Positions 1-5,241 of a DNA stretch of 7,941 nt are shown one piece after another (the first letter of the stretch is position 1; every line of letters begins with the position of its first letter). The stretch is taken from contig JAUPVZ010000048.1 of NCBI GenBank assembly GCA_030916795.1, positions 1 to 7,941 of the forward strand, written 5' to 3'. The notes under the pieces are model-generated. The model was not told where the DNA came from, made no database searches, and worked only from the letters and a program-made list of their open reading frames with translations. This stretch comes from Patescibacteria group bacterium. Its GTDB lineage: Bacteria; Patescibacteriota; Minisyncoccia; Phycocordibacterales; XYD1-FULL-46-19. A program made the translations under genes and the position numbers.

Positions 1-524
1 TCTTTTCAGTCCGTGATATGGAAGACGAACTTAAGCCAGTGGCGATGTATATTGTAATGCACCATATTTGGAACACTGTCAGGCGCAACCTGCGCAAACG
101 ACTATTGGTAGTAGATGAGGCATGGTGGATGATGAAAGCCGAAGACACCGCCTCTTTCTTGTTTTCTCTAGTTAAACGAGGCCGTAAATATTTCCTCGGA
201 GTGGCAACTATCACCCAAGATGTGGGCGACTTCCTAAAAAGCCCTTATGGTACACCGATTATTACTAACTCCTCGATTCAGCTTCTCTTAAAACAAAGCC
301 CCGCCTCTATCGACCTTGTCCAAAAGACTTTCAACCTCACCGACGAAGAAAAATATTTACTCCTAGAGTCCAACGTGGGGGAGGGAATCTTCTTTGCTGG
401 GCTGAAACGAGTAGCAATAAAAATTATTGCCTCCTATACCGAAGATCAGATTATTACTTCCGACCCATCTCAACTTCTAGCGATTAAAAAAGCCAAGGAA
501 GAGTTTAAAAATACTGCTAAATAA
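1..524 (+). CDS. virB4: VirB4-like type IV secretion ATPase, C-terminal part (5' end outside window)
   Basis: The frame is open to the left edge from base 3, so the ATG at 18 is probably internal; about 173 residues are visible. Counted from the codon at 18, residues 28-35 (RLLVVDEA) form a Walker B motif with the catalytic Asp-Glu, followed by WW, the DEAW arrangement typical of VirB4/TraC ATPases. VATITQDVGDFL (62-73) is the following strand with the conserved Gln. The tail GEGIFFAGLKRVAIKIIAS (121-139), then EDQIITSDP, matches the usual VirB4 C-terminus. VirB4 is the inner-membrane or cytoplasmic ATPase that powers pilus assembly and substrate transfer in type IV secretion. The Walker A motif must lie upstream. 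The next gene starts 2 bases after the stop, which implies one operon. A conjugative TraC/TrbE-type relative is the alternative name for the same family. The family call is firm; the transported substrate is unknown. Confidence 0.88.
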   Translation, partial: FSVRDMEDELKPVAMYIVMHHIWNTVRRNLRKRLLVVDEAWWMMKAEDTASFLFSLVKRGRKYFLGVATITQDVGDFLKSPYGTPIITNSSIQLLLKQSPASIDLVQKTFNLTDEEKYLLLESNVGEGIFFAGLKRVAIKIIASYTEDQIITSDPSQLLAIKKAKEEFKNTAK

Positions 525-526
525 CT

Positions 527-1060
527 ATGGTCCAAGATATCCGACCTATAAGCAAGCCCCTGCCAGGGCGCCTGACCACCCCCAGCGCCCCTACTACAGC
601 TACAACCGAAGAAAAGCCCACTAAACCAGGTCGGGTGGCCCAAGCCAAAGACATCGCCTCACGCCTGTGGGCCTTTGAGGGTAAAAATAGTCGTATTAAC
701 AACATTACCGCCATCTTAATGGTAGCGGTAGCATTTTTTTGTTACAACATTCCTCAAATTATCTTGGAGTGGATGTTGGTTGGACTTGCGTTTAACTGGA
801 TTATTACCACTTACGCCACTTTAACAACTTGGTTTTGGCTTCGTCTACACGATGTCTCTTTCATAAATCCAACCAGGTTAGCCACCCTCGCCATCACCGC
901 GGCTATCGATTATTTCCCCGGGGCTGACGCTAGTATTATTCTCGGCTTCACGTGGACGATAGGAACGATTATACTTATAGCAATAGTCCGCGCTGAAGAT
1001 ATGACTGGTATTAATATCGAAAAGATTATCAAAGGTAAATTCTCGGCCCTAAAAGAATAA
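527..1060 (+). CDS. Unknown membrane protein with proline-rich N-terminus, in T4SS-like operon
   Basis: I do not recognise a named family for this 177-residue protein. Residues 1-45 are hydrophilic and rich in Pro, Thr and Lys, with no signal peptide. Hydrophobic stretches follow at about 60-82, 84-105, 116-130 and 135-154, so two to four membrane helices are likely. The C-terminus (RAEDMTGINIEKIIKGKFSALKE) is charged and probably cytoplasmic. The gene lies 2 bases after the VirB4-like gene, and its TAA stop shares one base with the next ATG (TAATG), so the two are probably translationally coupled. By position it could be an inner-membrane partner of the ATPase, playing the role that PrgI/VirB3- or VirB6-type proteins have elsewhere; this is inference from context and I see no motif for those families. 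The first ~130 bases are strikingly GC-rich (41 of 60 bases in 541-600). The start was chosen because it is the first ATG after the preceding stop; no Shine-Dalgarno site is visible. Confidence 0.75.
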   Translation: MVQDIRPISKPLPGRLTTPSAPTTATTEEKPTKPGRVAQAKDIASRLWAFEGKNSRINNITAILMVAVAFFCYNIPQIILEWMLVGLAFNWIITTYATLTTWFWLRLHDVSFINPTRLATLAITAAIDYFPGADASIILGFTWTIGTIILIAIVRAEDMTGINIEKIIKGKFSALKE

Positions 1061-2049
1061 TGAAAAAAATAATTATTATTGTGGGATTTATATTTATACT
1101 TTTACCCAGCCTAACTCTAGCCGGGGAGCGAGGTAAAAACATTTTATTTACCGTAAATCCCAATACTCCAGGGCCACTTGAAAGCACAACTATTAGTATC
1201 CGTAGTTTTGTTATAAATCTAGTAGCTAGTGAAATTACTTGGTATCTAGACGGTGTTGAATATGCCAAGGGGTTTAATTTAACAAAAATAGATTTTGCCA
1301 CCGAGAACTGGGGTGACCCCACCGAGGTCAAAGCCCAAGCCAAACTAATAAGCGGTAAGACCCTGACCGAAGCTATTACTATCTTTCCCACCAAAGTCGA
1401 CCTCTTGTGGCACACCAACTCTTATACCCCGGTTTTCTATACAGGCAAGAAATTGGCGTCGGCTGGTAACACTATTACTGTCAGTGCCGAAGCCACCTTG
1501 GTCAGCGAAAAAGGTTTGGTAGACCCTAGCGCCCTTATCTATGAATGGCAAAAAAACGGCGAAAATCTTTTAACCAATTCTGGTATTGGCAAAAAGGTCT
1601 TAACATATAAAAGCTCAGGGGCCGATGACAAAATCAAAGTCAAAGTATCTACCCAAAATGGCCAGATTGTTAGCGAAGCCGAAACTATCATACCTAAAGT
1701 CACACCATTTATAAATCTATACGAGATAAAACCCTTAACCGGCGTGATTTGGTCTAAAACTATCCAAAACAAAAACAAGATCACTGGGGGAGATATTACT
1801 ATCTCTGCCGAACCATATTACTTTAATACCACCAACACCGTCGACAATCTGTCCTTTGAGTGGAAAATTAATGACAAACCAATCACTAGTCGGGAAGATG
1901 CCAAAAAAATGGTAACATTGATAAATGATAGTTTAATTGGCGAGCAACTAATTGGCCTAGGAGTAGCGATTAAAAATACTAATCTACTATTGCAAAAGGC
2001 CGACCGCCAGGTGGAATTGTATTCGAGTTATTATAATATTGGCTTTTAA
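1060..2049 (+). CDS. Secreted protein with three Ig/PKD-like repeats
   Basis: 329 residues. The N-terminus (Met-Lys-Lys, then a hydrophobic core at 4-15) and TLA|GE give a clear signal peptide, with likely cleavage after Ala21. The mature part is beta-rich with three similar units. Each carries a Trp in a short pattern: ITWYLDG (Trp61), LIYEWQKNG (Trp163) and LSFEWKIND (Trp268), spaced 102 and 105 residues. Units two and three also share a preceding strand, NTITVSAEA (137-145) and GDITISAEP (244-252). This is the layout of tandem Ig-like or PKD-like domains used in extracellular binding and structural proteins. No membrane anchor or sorting signal is evident at the C-terminus (YYNIGF). Its place between an envelope protein and a pilin suggests a surface or periplasm-like component of the same apparatus, but binding partner and role are unknown. 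The start is fixed by the one-base overlap with the upstream stop and by the signal peptide. Confidence 0.82.
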   Translation: MKKIIIIVGFIFILLPSLTLAGERGKNILFTVNPNTPGPLESTTISIRSFVINLVASEITWYLDGVEYAKGFNLTKIDFATENWGDPTEVKAQAKLISGKTLTEAITIFPTKVDLLWHTNSYTPVFYTGKKLASAGNTITVSAEATLVSEKGLVDPSALIYEWQKNGENLLTNSGIGKKVLTYKSSGADDKIKVKVSTQNGQIVSEAETIIPKVTPFINLYEIKPLTGVIWSKTIQNKNKITGGDITISAEPYYFNTTNTVDNLSFEWKINDKPITSREDAKKMVTLINDSLIGEQLIGLGVAIKNTNLLLQKADRQVELYSSYYNIGF

Positions 2050-2054
2050 AAATC

Positions 2055-2627
2055 ATGACCAGACTAATTAAAACAATCATCATTTTGGGCTTATTTTCAA
2101 TAATCCCAATAATTGCCATTGCCCAACAAAACAGTTCTGCCGACCAACCAGCTGGCAGTAAATCTGGTTATATTTTATTGTCACCTGACTTTATTGGCAT
2201 GGGAGAGGGTACTATGGTCGGCCCCAAAGGAAACATTTCTTTTGCTTACTACCTCCAGAGCTTATATATTGCCGCCTTATCAATAGCTGTTTTTGCCGCG
2301 ATTATTACCTTTGTCTACGCTGGGTTTAAATATTTATGGCCTAAACCAGGAGAAAAAACTGAAGCCAAAGATATGATGACACAAGCTTTAATTGGTTTGA
2401 TCCTGGCTCTCACTAGCTACTTGATCCTCTACACCGTCAATCCAAAATTATTAAAATTCGACAGCTCTATATTTGGGGGATTAAAGTCAAATTCAGGAAA
2501 CGGATCAAATACCCCAACACCCCCAAACCAAACCTCAGGCAACACCACTGCGCCAGCCAATAATCCACCAATAAACCCGCCAGCCTCAAGTAATCCGATT
2601 GATATTGGCGCCATGGGTTCATTCTAA
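2055..2627 (+). CDS. T4SS pilin-like protein (VirB2/TrbC-like), low-complexity tail
   Basis: 190 residues. There is a signal peptide with a hydrophobic core at about 5-20 and cleavage near AIA|QQ (23/24). Two transmembrane helices follow, at about 66-93 (YYLQSLYIAALSIAVFAAII and onward to FVYAGFKYLW) and 108-127 (TQALIGLILALTSYLILYTV), joined by a short charged loop (PKPGEKTEAKDM). A signal peptide, a two-helix hairpin and the phrase 'YAGFKYL..., ALIGLILAL..YLIL..VNP' are characteristic of VirB2/TrbC-type pilins and of the T4SS pilin family common in Candidate Phyla Radiation genomes. Residues 146-182 form a Pro/Asn/Ser/Thr-rich low-complexity tail, unusual for a packed pilin subunit and probably exposed. 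The protein would be processed and inserted in the membrane, then polymerised with VirB4 energy. The gene is 5 bases after the Ig-repeat gene and 13 bases before the propeller gene. An alternative is a non-polymerising holin-like or channel protein of the same fold. Confidence 0.78.
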   Translation: MTRLIKTIIILGLFSIIPIIAIAQQNSSADQPAGSKSGYILLSPDFIGMGEGTMVGPKGNISFAYYLQSLYIAALSIAVFAAIITFVYAGFKYLWPKPGEKTEAKDMMTQALIGLILALTSYLILYTVNPKLLKFDSSIFGGLKSNSGNGSNTPTPPNQTSGNTTAPANNPPINPPASSNPIDIGAMGSF

Positions 2628-2640
2628 AAAGATATTAAAC

Positions 2641-3852
2641 ATGCTTAAAAAAATATTTGTTTTAATAATAATATTACTAATAGTCGCTCTTGGCTGGTAT
2701 GTTTTTAATTCTAAACAAAAAACTAGCGTCAGTGACCCCGGCATAACCGCCTCCAGCACCAGCATCTTCCCCACGATTAATACTATTGCCGACAGTATAA
2801 GTGGGGCAGTAACAAATATTATATCGCCAACCAAACCAACCGATACCAGTTCACTAAATTCAGAGATAGCTGGTCTCCTAAGAGAGATTGTCCGTAGTGA
2901 AAGCCCAAATTTTATCCTAAACGAAAGCACTGACCCAAGTATTGTTTATATCGACAACCAAACTGGAAACTTGTTTTCTTTATCCCTAAACGATTTAAAA
3001 CAAAAACCTGTTCGTATATCATCGATGACTATCTTAGATATTTTCAATATTGATGGGATTGTTAAAAACAATAGTCTTTTGGTTGTTTTAGACACAATTA
3101 GAAACAATAGTGAACTTAAAAAAACCATCATAACTAAAAGTAATATCAACGGCCCCACCTTGACCGAAACCGGAGATATTAGTGACAATGTCGGGTCATC
3201 GATTGTTTCGCCTTATAATAGTTATATTTACTACACCGAAAATATGGCAGACAAAACCCAAGTGTATAAGATAAAAGCTGGGGTCAAAAACACTGTAGGG
3301 GAACTACCATTATCCGGTTGGAAATTGGATATAAGTGGCTCCAAACTGATTGCCTATACCTACCCAGACCCTAGTACAAAAGGGTATGCTTATTCCTTTG
3401 ACCAAGACTCCAACAAACGCGAAAAATTGATTATGGGAACTCAAAATTTATCATTAAAGGTAAGCCCTGATTATAAAAAAATTATATATTCTGCCGGCAA
3501 CCAGGATTCTAACTACTTATATATATTAGACCGGACGGAAAAAATAAACCTTCCTCTAACTATAAGCACTTTTGCTGAAAAGTGCTTATGGTCCAATGAT
3601 TCACAAAATATTTTTTGTGCCATACCAAAAAAATCATTAAAGGGAAGTGATCTTACCTCTTGGAAGAGGGGAGAAATCCTATTTAATGATTATTTTGTCT
3701 CTATCGACGCTACCACTGGCAAAATAACAAATCTCGACTCTAGCTCTATCGACCAAAATATTGATGCAATAAACCTAAAATATTCAACCACCCTGCGGGC
3801 CTTAATCTTTACCAACAAAGCAGACTTGCACACCTATATCCTAGGTATCTAA
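2641..3852 (+). CDS. Membrane-anchored beta-propeller-like (TolB/WD40-type) protein
   Basis: 403 residues from the ATG at 2641. An in-frame ATG at 2599 lies inside the pilin gene and would put a soluble extension before the hydrophobic helix, so 2641 is preferred. Residues 4-22 form an uncleaved N-terminal membrane anchor after Met-Leu-Lys-Lys. A Ser/Thr-rich linker (about 26-75) leads into a region from about 95 made of repeated short beta units: PSIVYIDNQTGNLFSLSL, SPYNSYIYYTE..TQVYKI, SGSKLIAYT..GYAYSF, SPDYKKIIYSAG..NYLYILD and SNDSQNIFCAI, then YFVSIDATTGKIT. The 'S.D...I.Y....NLYI.D..TG' pattern is that of TolB/WD40-like blades. No catalytic motif is visible. It probably sits on the outer face of the membrane as a scaffold or binding part of the secretion apparatus, by analogy and position only. 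Its stop overlaps that of the convergent yidC by 4 bases. A perfect 12-bp inverted repeat lies inside it at 3562-3589. Confidence 0.72.
   Translation: MLKKIFVLIIILLIVALGWYVFNSKQKTSVSDPGITASSTSIFPTINTIADSISGAVTNIISPTKPTDTSSLNSEIAGLLREIVRSESPNFILNESTDPSIVYIDNQTGNLFSLSLNDLKQKPVRISSMTILDIFNIDGIVKNNSLLVVLDTIRNNSELKKTIITKSNINGPTLTETGDISDNVGSSIVSPYNSYIYYTENMADKTQVYKIKAGVKNTVGELPLSGWKLDISGSKLIAYTYPDPSTKGYAYSFDQDSNKREKLIMGTQNLSLKVSPDYKKIIYSAGNQDSNYLYILDRTEKINLPLTISTFAEKCLWSNDSQNIFCAIPKKSLKGSDLTSWKRGEILFNDYFVSIDATTGKITNLDSSSIDQNIDAINLKYSTTLRALIFTNKADLHTYILGI
3562..3589. repeat. Perfect 12-bp inverted repeat with 4-base loop, inside propeller gene
   Basis: ATAAGCACTTTT (3562-3573), loop GCTG (3574-3577), AAAAGTGCTTAT (3578-3589): all 12 pairs match. 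It is fully inside coding sequence, where it encodes roughly ISTFAEKCL of the propeller protein. No T-tract follows on either strand, so it is not a standard intrinsic terminator. It sits about 260 bases past the yidC stop on the - strand, so it could still act on that transcript's 3' end. Confidence 0.9.
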
Positions 3853-3880
3853 TTGCTTTTGAGAATTAGTTTTGCTTTTT
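3849..3880 (+). terminator. Intrinsic terminator for the secretion operon, inside yidC 3' end
   Basis: CTAATT (3849-3854) pairs with AATTAG (3864-3869). CT/AG (3856-3857 with 3862-3863) extends the stem past a bulged G to close a TTTG loop. TTTTGCTTTTT follows at 3870-3880. The stem is AT-rich and so only moderately stable, but the order stem, loop, T-tract is right for the + strand. On the - strand no T-tract follows, so it should act in one direction. It begins on the overlapping stop codons of the two convergent genes. Confidence 0.5.
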
Positions 3881-4580
3881 GGCGAACAAAAACTTCGTGG
3901 GCAATCCCAAAGATATTACCAGTCAGCCAATATATACCTACCGCGGCCGGGAATTGGGAAGCAACGACAGTAATAATAACCGGCATCACATAGCGCATTT
4001 GCATATTCATACTTCTAGCAAAATCTTCTTGAAAAGACGGCTTGGTGTTATTTTTTTGGATTTCTAGAGGGGGTAAGGTTAGTTTTATCTGAAAAAATTG
4101 AGTTATACCTACCAAAAGGGCCAAAATATAACTCTTGTCAGTAATAGCCATAAAACCAAAAACAGTGTTATCAAATTGGCTAGGGCTATGAACAAAGGGG
4201 TACAAAATATCTAAGTTTAACTGAAACCCTTTGGAAAAAACATAAAACAGCGCCAAAATAACCGGCAATTGGATAAATAGGAGAAAAATACTAGATAGAG
4301 GGTTAATACCGTGTTCTCGGTATAGCTCCATTATTTTTCTCGCTTGCTCTTCTTTATTGTCCTTATAATCTTCTTTTATTTTCTTTAAAACTGGTTCAAT
4401 TTCTTTGATTTTTCTCTGGGTGTGGGCCGATTTGTGGTACAGAGGTAAAAGAAGGGTTCTAATAATAATAGTGAGAATAATGATAGATAGAGCCACACTA
4501 TGCCCTGGGACAATAGCACTAATAAAAACTAGAGCATTGTAGAGGGGTTGGAAAAGAATAGTGTGGAAAAATGAAGTCAT
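3849..4580 (-). CDS. yidC: YidC/Oxa1-family membrane protein insertase
   Basis: 243 residues. YidC inserts and folds inner-membrane proteins, alone or with SecYEG. The family pattern is clear. The first helix region (about 12-46) ends in TIIIRTLLLPL, carrying the conserved membrane-embedded Arg (Arg41). A long charged cytoplasmic hairpin follows (about 50-92, HKSAHTQRKIKEIEPVLKKI and onward to YREHGINP). Further helices lie at about 94-116, 149-168 and 197-232, with FPAAVGIYWLTGNIFGIAHE near the end. There is no large periplasmic domain of the Proteobacterial kind, so it is the short, Gram-positive-like form. I see no lipobox Cys in the N-terminus, unlike Bacillus SpoIIIJ. It is the last gene of rpmH-rnpA-yidC, starting 2 bases after the rnpA stop; no yidD lies between them and no jag/khg follows. 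The stop (TAG) overlaps the convergent propeller gene by 4 bases. Confidence 0.95.
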   Translation of the reverse strand: MTSFFHTILFQPLYNALVFISAIVPGHSVALSIIILTIIIRTLLLPLYHKSAHTQRKIKEIEPVLKKIKEDYKDNKEEQARKIMELYREHGINPLSSIFLLFIQLPVILALFYVFSKGFQLNLDILYPFVHSPSQFDNTVFGFMAITDKSYILALLVGITQFFQIKLTLPPLEIQKNNTKPSFQEDFARSMNMQMRYVMPVIITVVASQFPAAVGIYWLTGNIFGIAHEVFVRQKAKLILKSN

Positions 4581-4582
4581 TT

Positions 4583-4936
4583 TTATTTATTATTTTTAAT
4601 TAAACCAGCTTGAGATAGTAAATAAAGAATATCCCTTTCTATATCAATAAACAAGCTTTTGGGGGCCATTTTAGAAGCCAAAAAAACCATCATAAATCCT
4701 GGTTTTATATTACTTTTATGTTTTGAAATAATATGGCGAAATTGTCTCTTTATTTTGTTACGATCAACCGCCAAAGGCGCTATTTTAGCCCCCACAACTA
4801 CTGTAAAAAGCGACTCTTGTGGGGTATTAGGGGAGTGGATAATCTTTAAAGTAGATGTCTGGGACAAAAAAGACTTCCCAAACCTCATTATTTCAGGAAT
4901 TTGGTCTTTCCGCACTCTCAATTGGCGCGGTAACAT
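4583..4936 (-). CDS. rnpA: Ribonuclease P protein component
   Basis: 117 residues, within the usual range for RnpA. The protein binds the catalytic RNase P RNA and helps recognise the 5' leader of precursor tRNAs. The signature RNR region is present as LAVDRNKIKRQFRHII (55-70), with Arg59, Asn60, Lys63, Arg64 and Arg67 in the expected spacing. FTVVVGAKIA (44-53) is the preceding strand, and MMVFLASKMA (82-91) fits the strand that usually reads 'vvia R..a'. The N-terminal MLPRQLRVRKDQIPEIMRFGK resembles the normal 'MLPK..RL.k..dF..v...Gk' opening, which supports the chosen start. It begins 5 bases after the rpmH stop, as is typical. The C-terminus (LIKNNK) is short. No Shine-Dalgarno site is visible upstream. 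The identification is secure. Confidence 0.95.
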   Translation of the reverse strand: MLPRQLRVRKDQIPEIMRFGKSFLSQTSTLKIIHSPNTPQESLFTVVVGAKIAPLAVDRNKIKRQFRHIISKHKSNIKPGFMMVFLASKMAPKSLFIDIERDILYLLSQAGLIKNNK

Positions 4937-4941
4937 AGGCT

Positions 4942-5076
4942 TTAGACGCTTAATTTGGCCCGTCCTTTGCGGCGACGTGCCTTTAGAACCTTTCGGCCAC
5001 CTGGGGTAGCCGTTCGGACCAAAAAACCGTGGGTAGTGGCCCTTTTGCGCTTGTTTGGCTGATAGGTTTTTGACAT
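4942..5076 (-). CDS. rpmH: 50S ribosomal protein L34
   Basis: A 44-residue ORF that I translated by hand on the - strand: it opens [18 protein letters not shown], continues through [18 protein letters not shown] and ends AKLSV before a TAA. The family consensus is almost the same ([19 protein letters not shown]...GGRKVLARRRAKGRKRLTV), and length and basic composition match exactly. L34 sits in the large ribosomal subunit against 23S rRNA. It is the first gene of the - strand operon with rnpA and yidC, in the conserved order beside dnaA. The residues LVRTATPGG, where many bacteria have 'RARMKTKGG', are a small local variation. The start is fixed by the conserved N-terminus. The upstream sequence has no Shine-Dalgarno motif, and the best promoter match would give an almost leaderless transcript. 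Confidence 0.97.
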   Translation of the reverse strand: MSKTYQPNKRKRATTHGFLVRTATPGGRKVLKARRRKGRAKLSV

Positions 5077-5083
5077 AGGAACC

Positions 5084-5112
5084 AGTCTACATCAGAAAGT
5101 CGTTTCTGACAA
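5084..5112 (-). promoter_or_regulatory. Weak candidate promoter for rpmH-rnpA-yidC
   Basis: Read on the - strand: TTGTCA (5112-5107), a 17-base spacer, then TAGACT (5089-5084). These match the sigma-70 hexamers at 5 and 4 of 6 positions. The -10 ends 7 bases before the rpmH ATG, so transcription would start at or next to the start codon, giving a leaderless mRNA. An alternative with poorer spacing exists farther upstream (TTGATA at 5173-5168 with AT-rich sequence near 5142-5149), overlapping the DnaA-box-like cluster. Confidence 0.3.
5092..5109. repeat. 7-bp inverted repeat just upstream of rpmH
   Basis: TCAGAAA (5092-5098), loop GTCG, TTTCTGA (5103-5109): a perfect 7-bp stem with a 4-base loop. 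It begins 16 bases upstream of the rpmH ATG and fills most of the candidate promoter spacer. It could be an operator or, if transcription starts farther upstream, a 5'-UTR hairpin. No T-tract follows it on either strand, so a terminator is unlikely. Confidence 0.6.
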
Positions 5113-5144
5113 CTAGAAAAGACCTACCATTTCTTGCGATAATA

Positions 5145-5175
5145 ATATCCGCAGGTAATCCACTGGTTATCAACA
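5145..5175 (+). promoter_or_regulatory. DnaA-box-like cluster with 11-bp spacing upstream of dnaA
   Basis: Three 9-mers related to TTATCCACA start exactly 11 bases apart: ATATCCGCA (5145, two mismatches), TAATCCACT (5156, two mismatches) and TTATCAACA (5167, one mismatch). A weaker reverse-strand site (TTATCGCAA, from 5142 back to 5134) continues the same phase. Sites spaced one helical turn apart would face the same side of the DNA, as expected for cooperative DnaA filament formation. The cluster ends 12 bases before the dnaA -35 element, so it may serve dnaA autoregulation, origin function, or both. Individual matches are imperfect; the phasing is the stronger signal. Confidence 0.5.
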
Positions 5176-5187
5176 TATCTGCAAGGT

Positions 5188-5216
5188 TTGTCGGGGGTAG
5201 TGTCTGTTCGTATAAT
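5188..5216 (+). promoter_or_regulatory. Promoter of dnaA
   Basis: TTGTCG (5188-5193), a 17-base spacer and TATAAT (5211-5216), a perfect -10 with optimal spacing. Transcription would start near 5223, leaving a leader of about 19 bases before the ATG at 5242. This also argues against translation from the TTG at 5188, which would lie inside the -35 element. The DnaA-box-like cluster immediately upstream suggests control by DnaA itself. Confidence 0.6.
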
Positions 5217-5241
5217 AAGGGAACTTAATCTTTCAAAATCC

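Noticed and set aside
1029..1418. A 129-codon - strand frame under the Ig-repeat gene
   Set aside because: It overlaps a + strand gene with a signal peptide and coherent domain repeats; its translation is hydrophobic without organisation.
2599..2640. Upstream ATG for the propeller gene
   Set aside because: It would overlap the pilin gene by 29 bases and place 14 soluble residues before the membrane anchor; the ATG at 2641 gives a normal anchor.
4790..4824. 8-bp inverted repeat CCCCACAA/TTGTGGGG with a 19-base loop inside rnpA
   Set aside because: With loops up to about 20 bases, a couple of 8-bp matches are expected by chance in 8 kb; no T-tract follows.
4659..5009. A 116-codon + strand frame antisense to rnpA and rpmH
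   Set aside because: It is a mirror of the secure rnpA and rpmH coding sequences on the other strand, with no recognisable protein features or start context.
5188..5241. TTG start giving an 18-residue longer DnaA
   Set aside because: The TTG lies in the -35 of the dnaA promoter, and the family N-terminus begins at the ATG at 5242.
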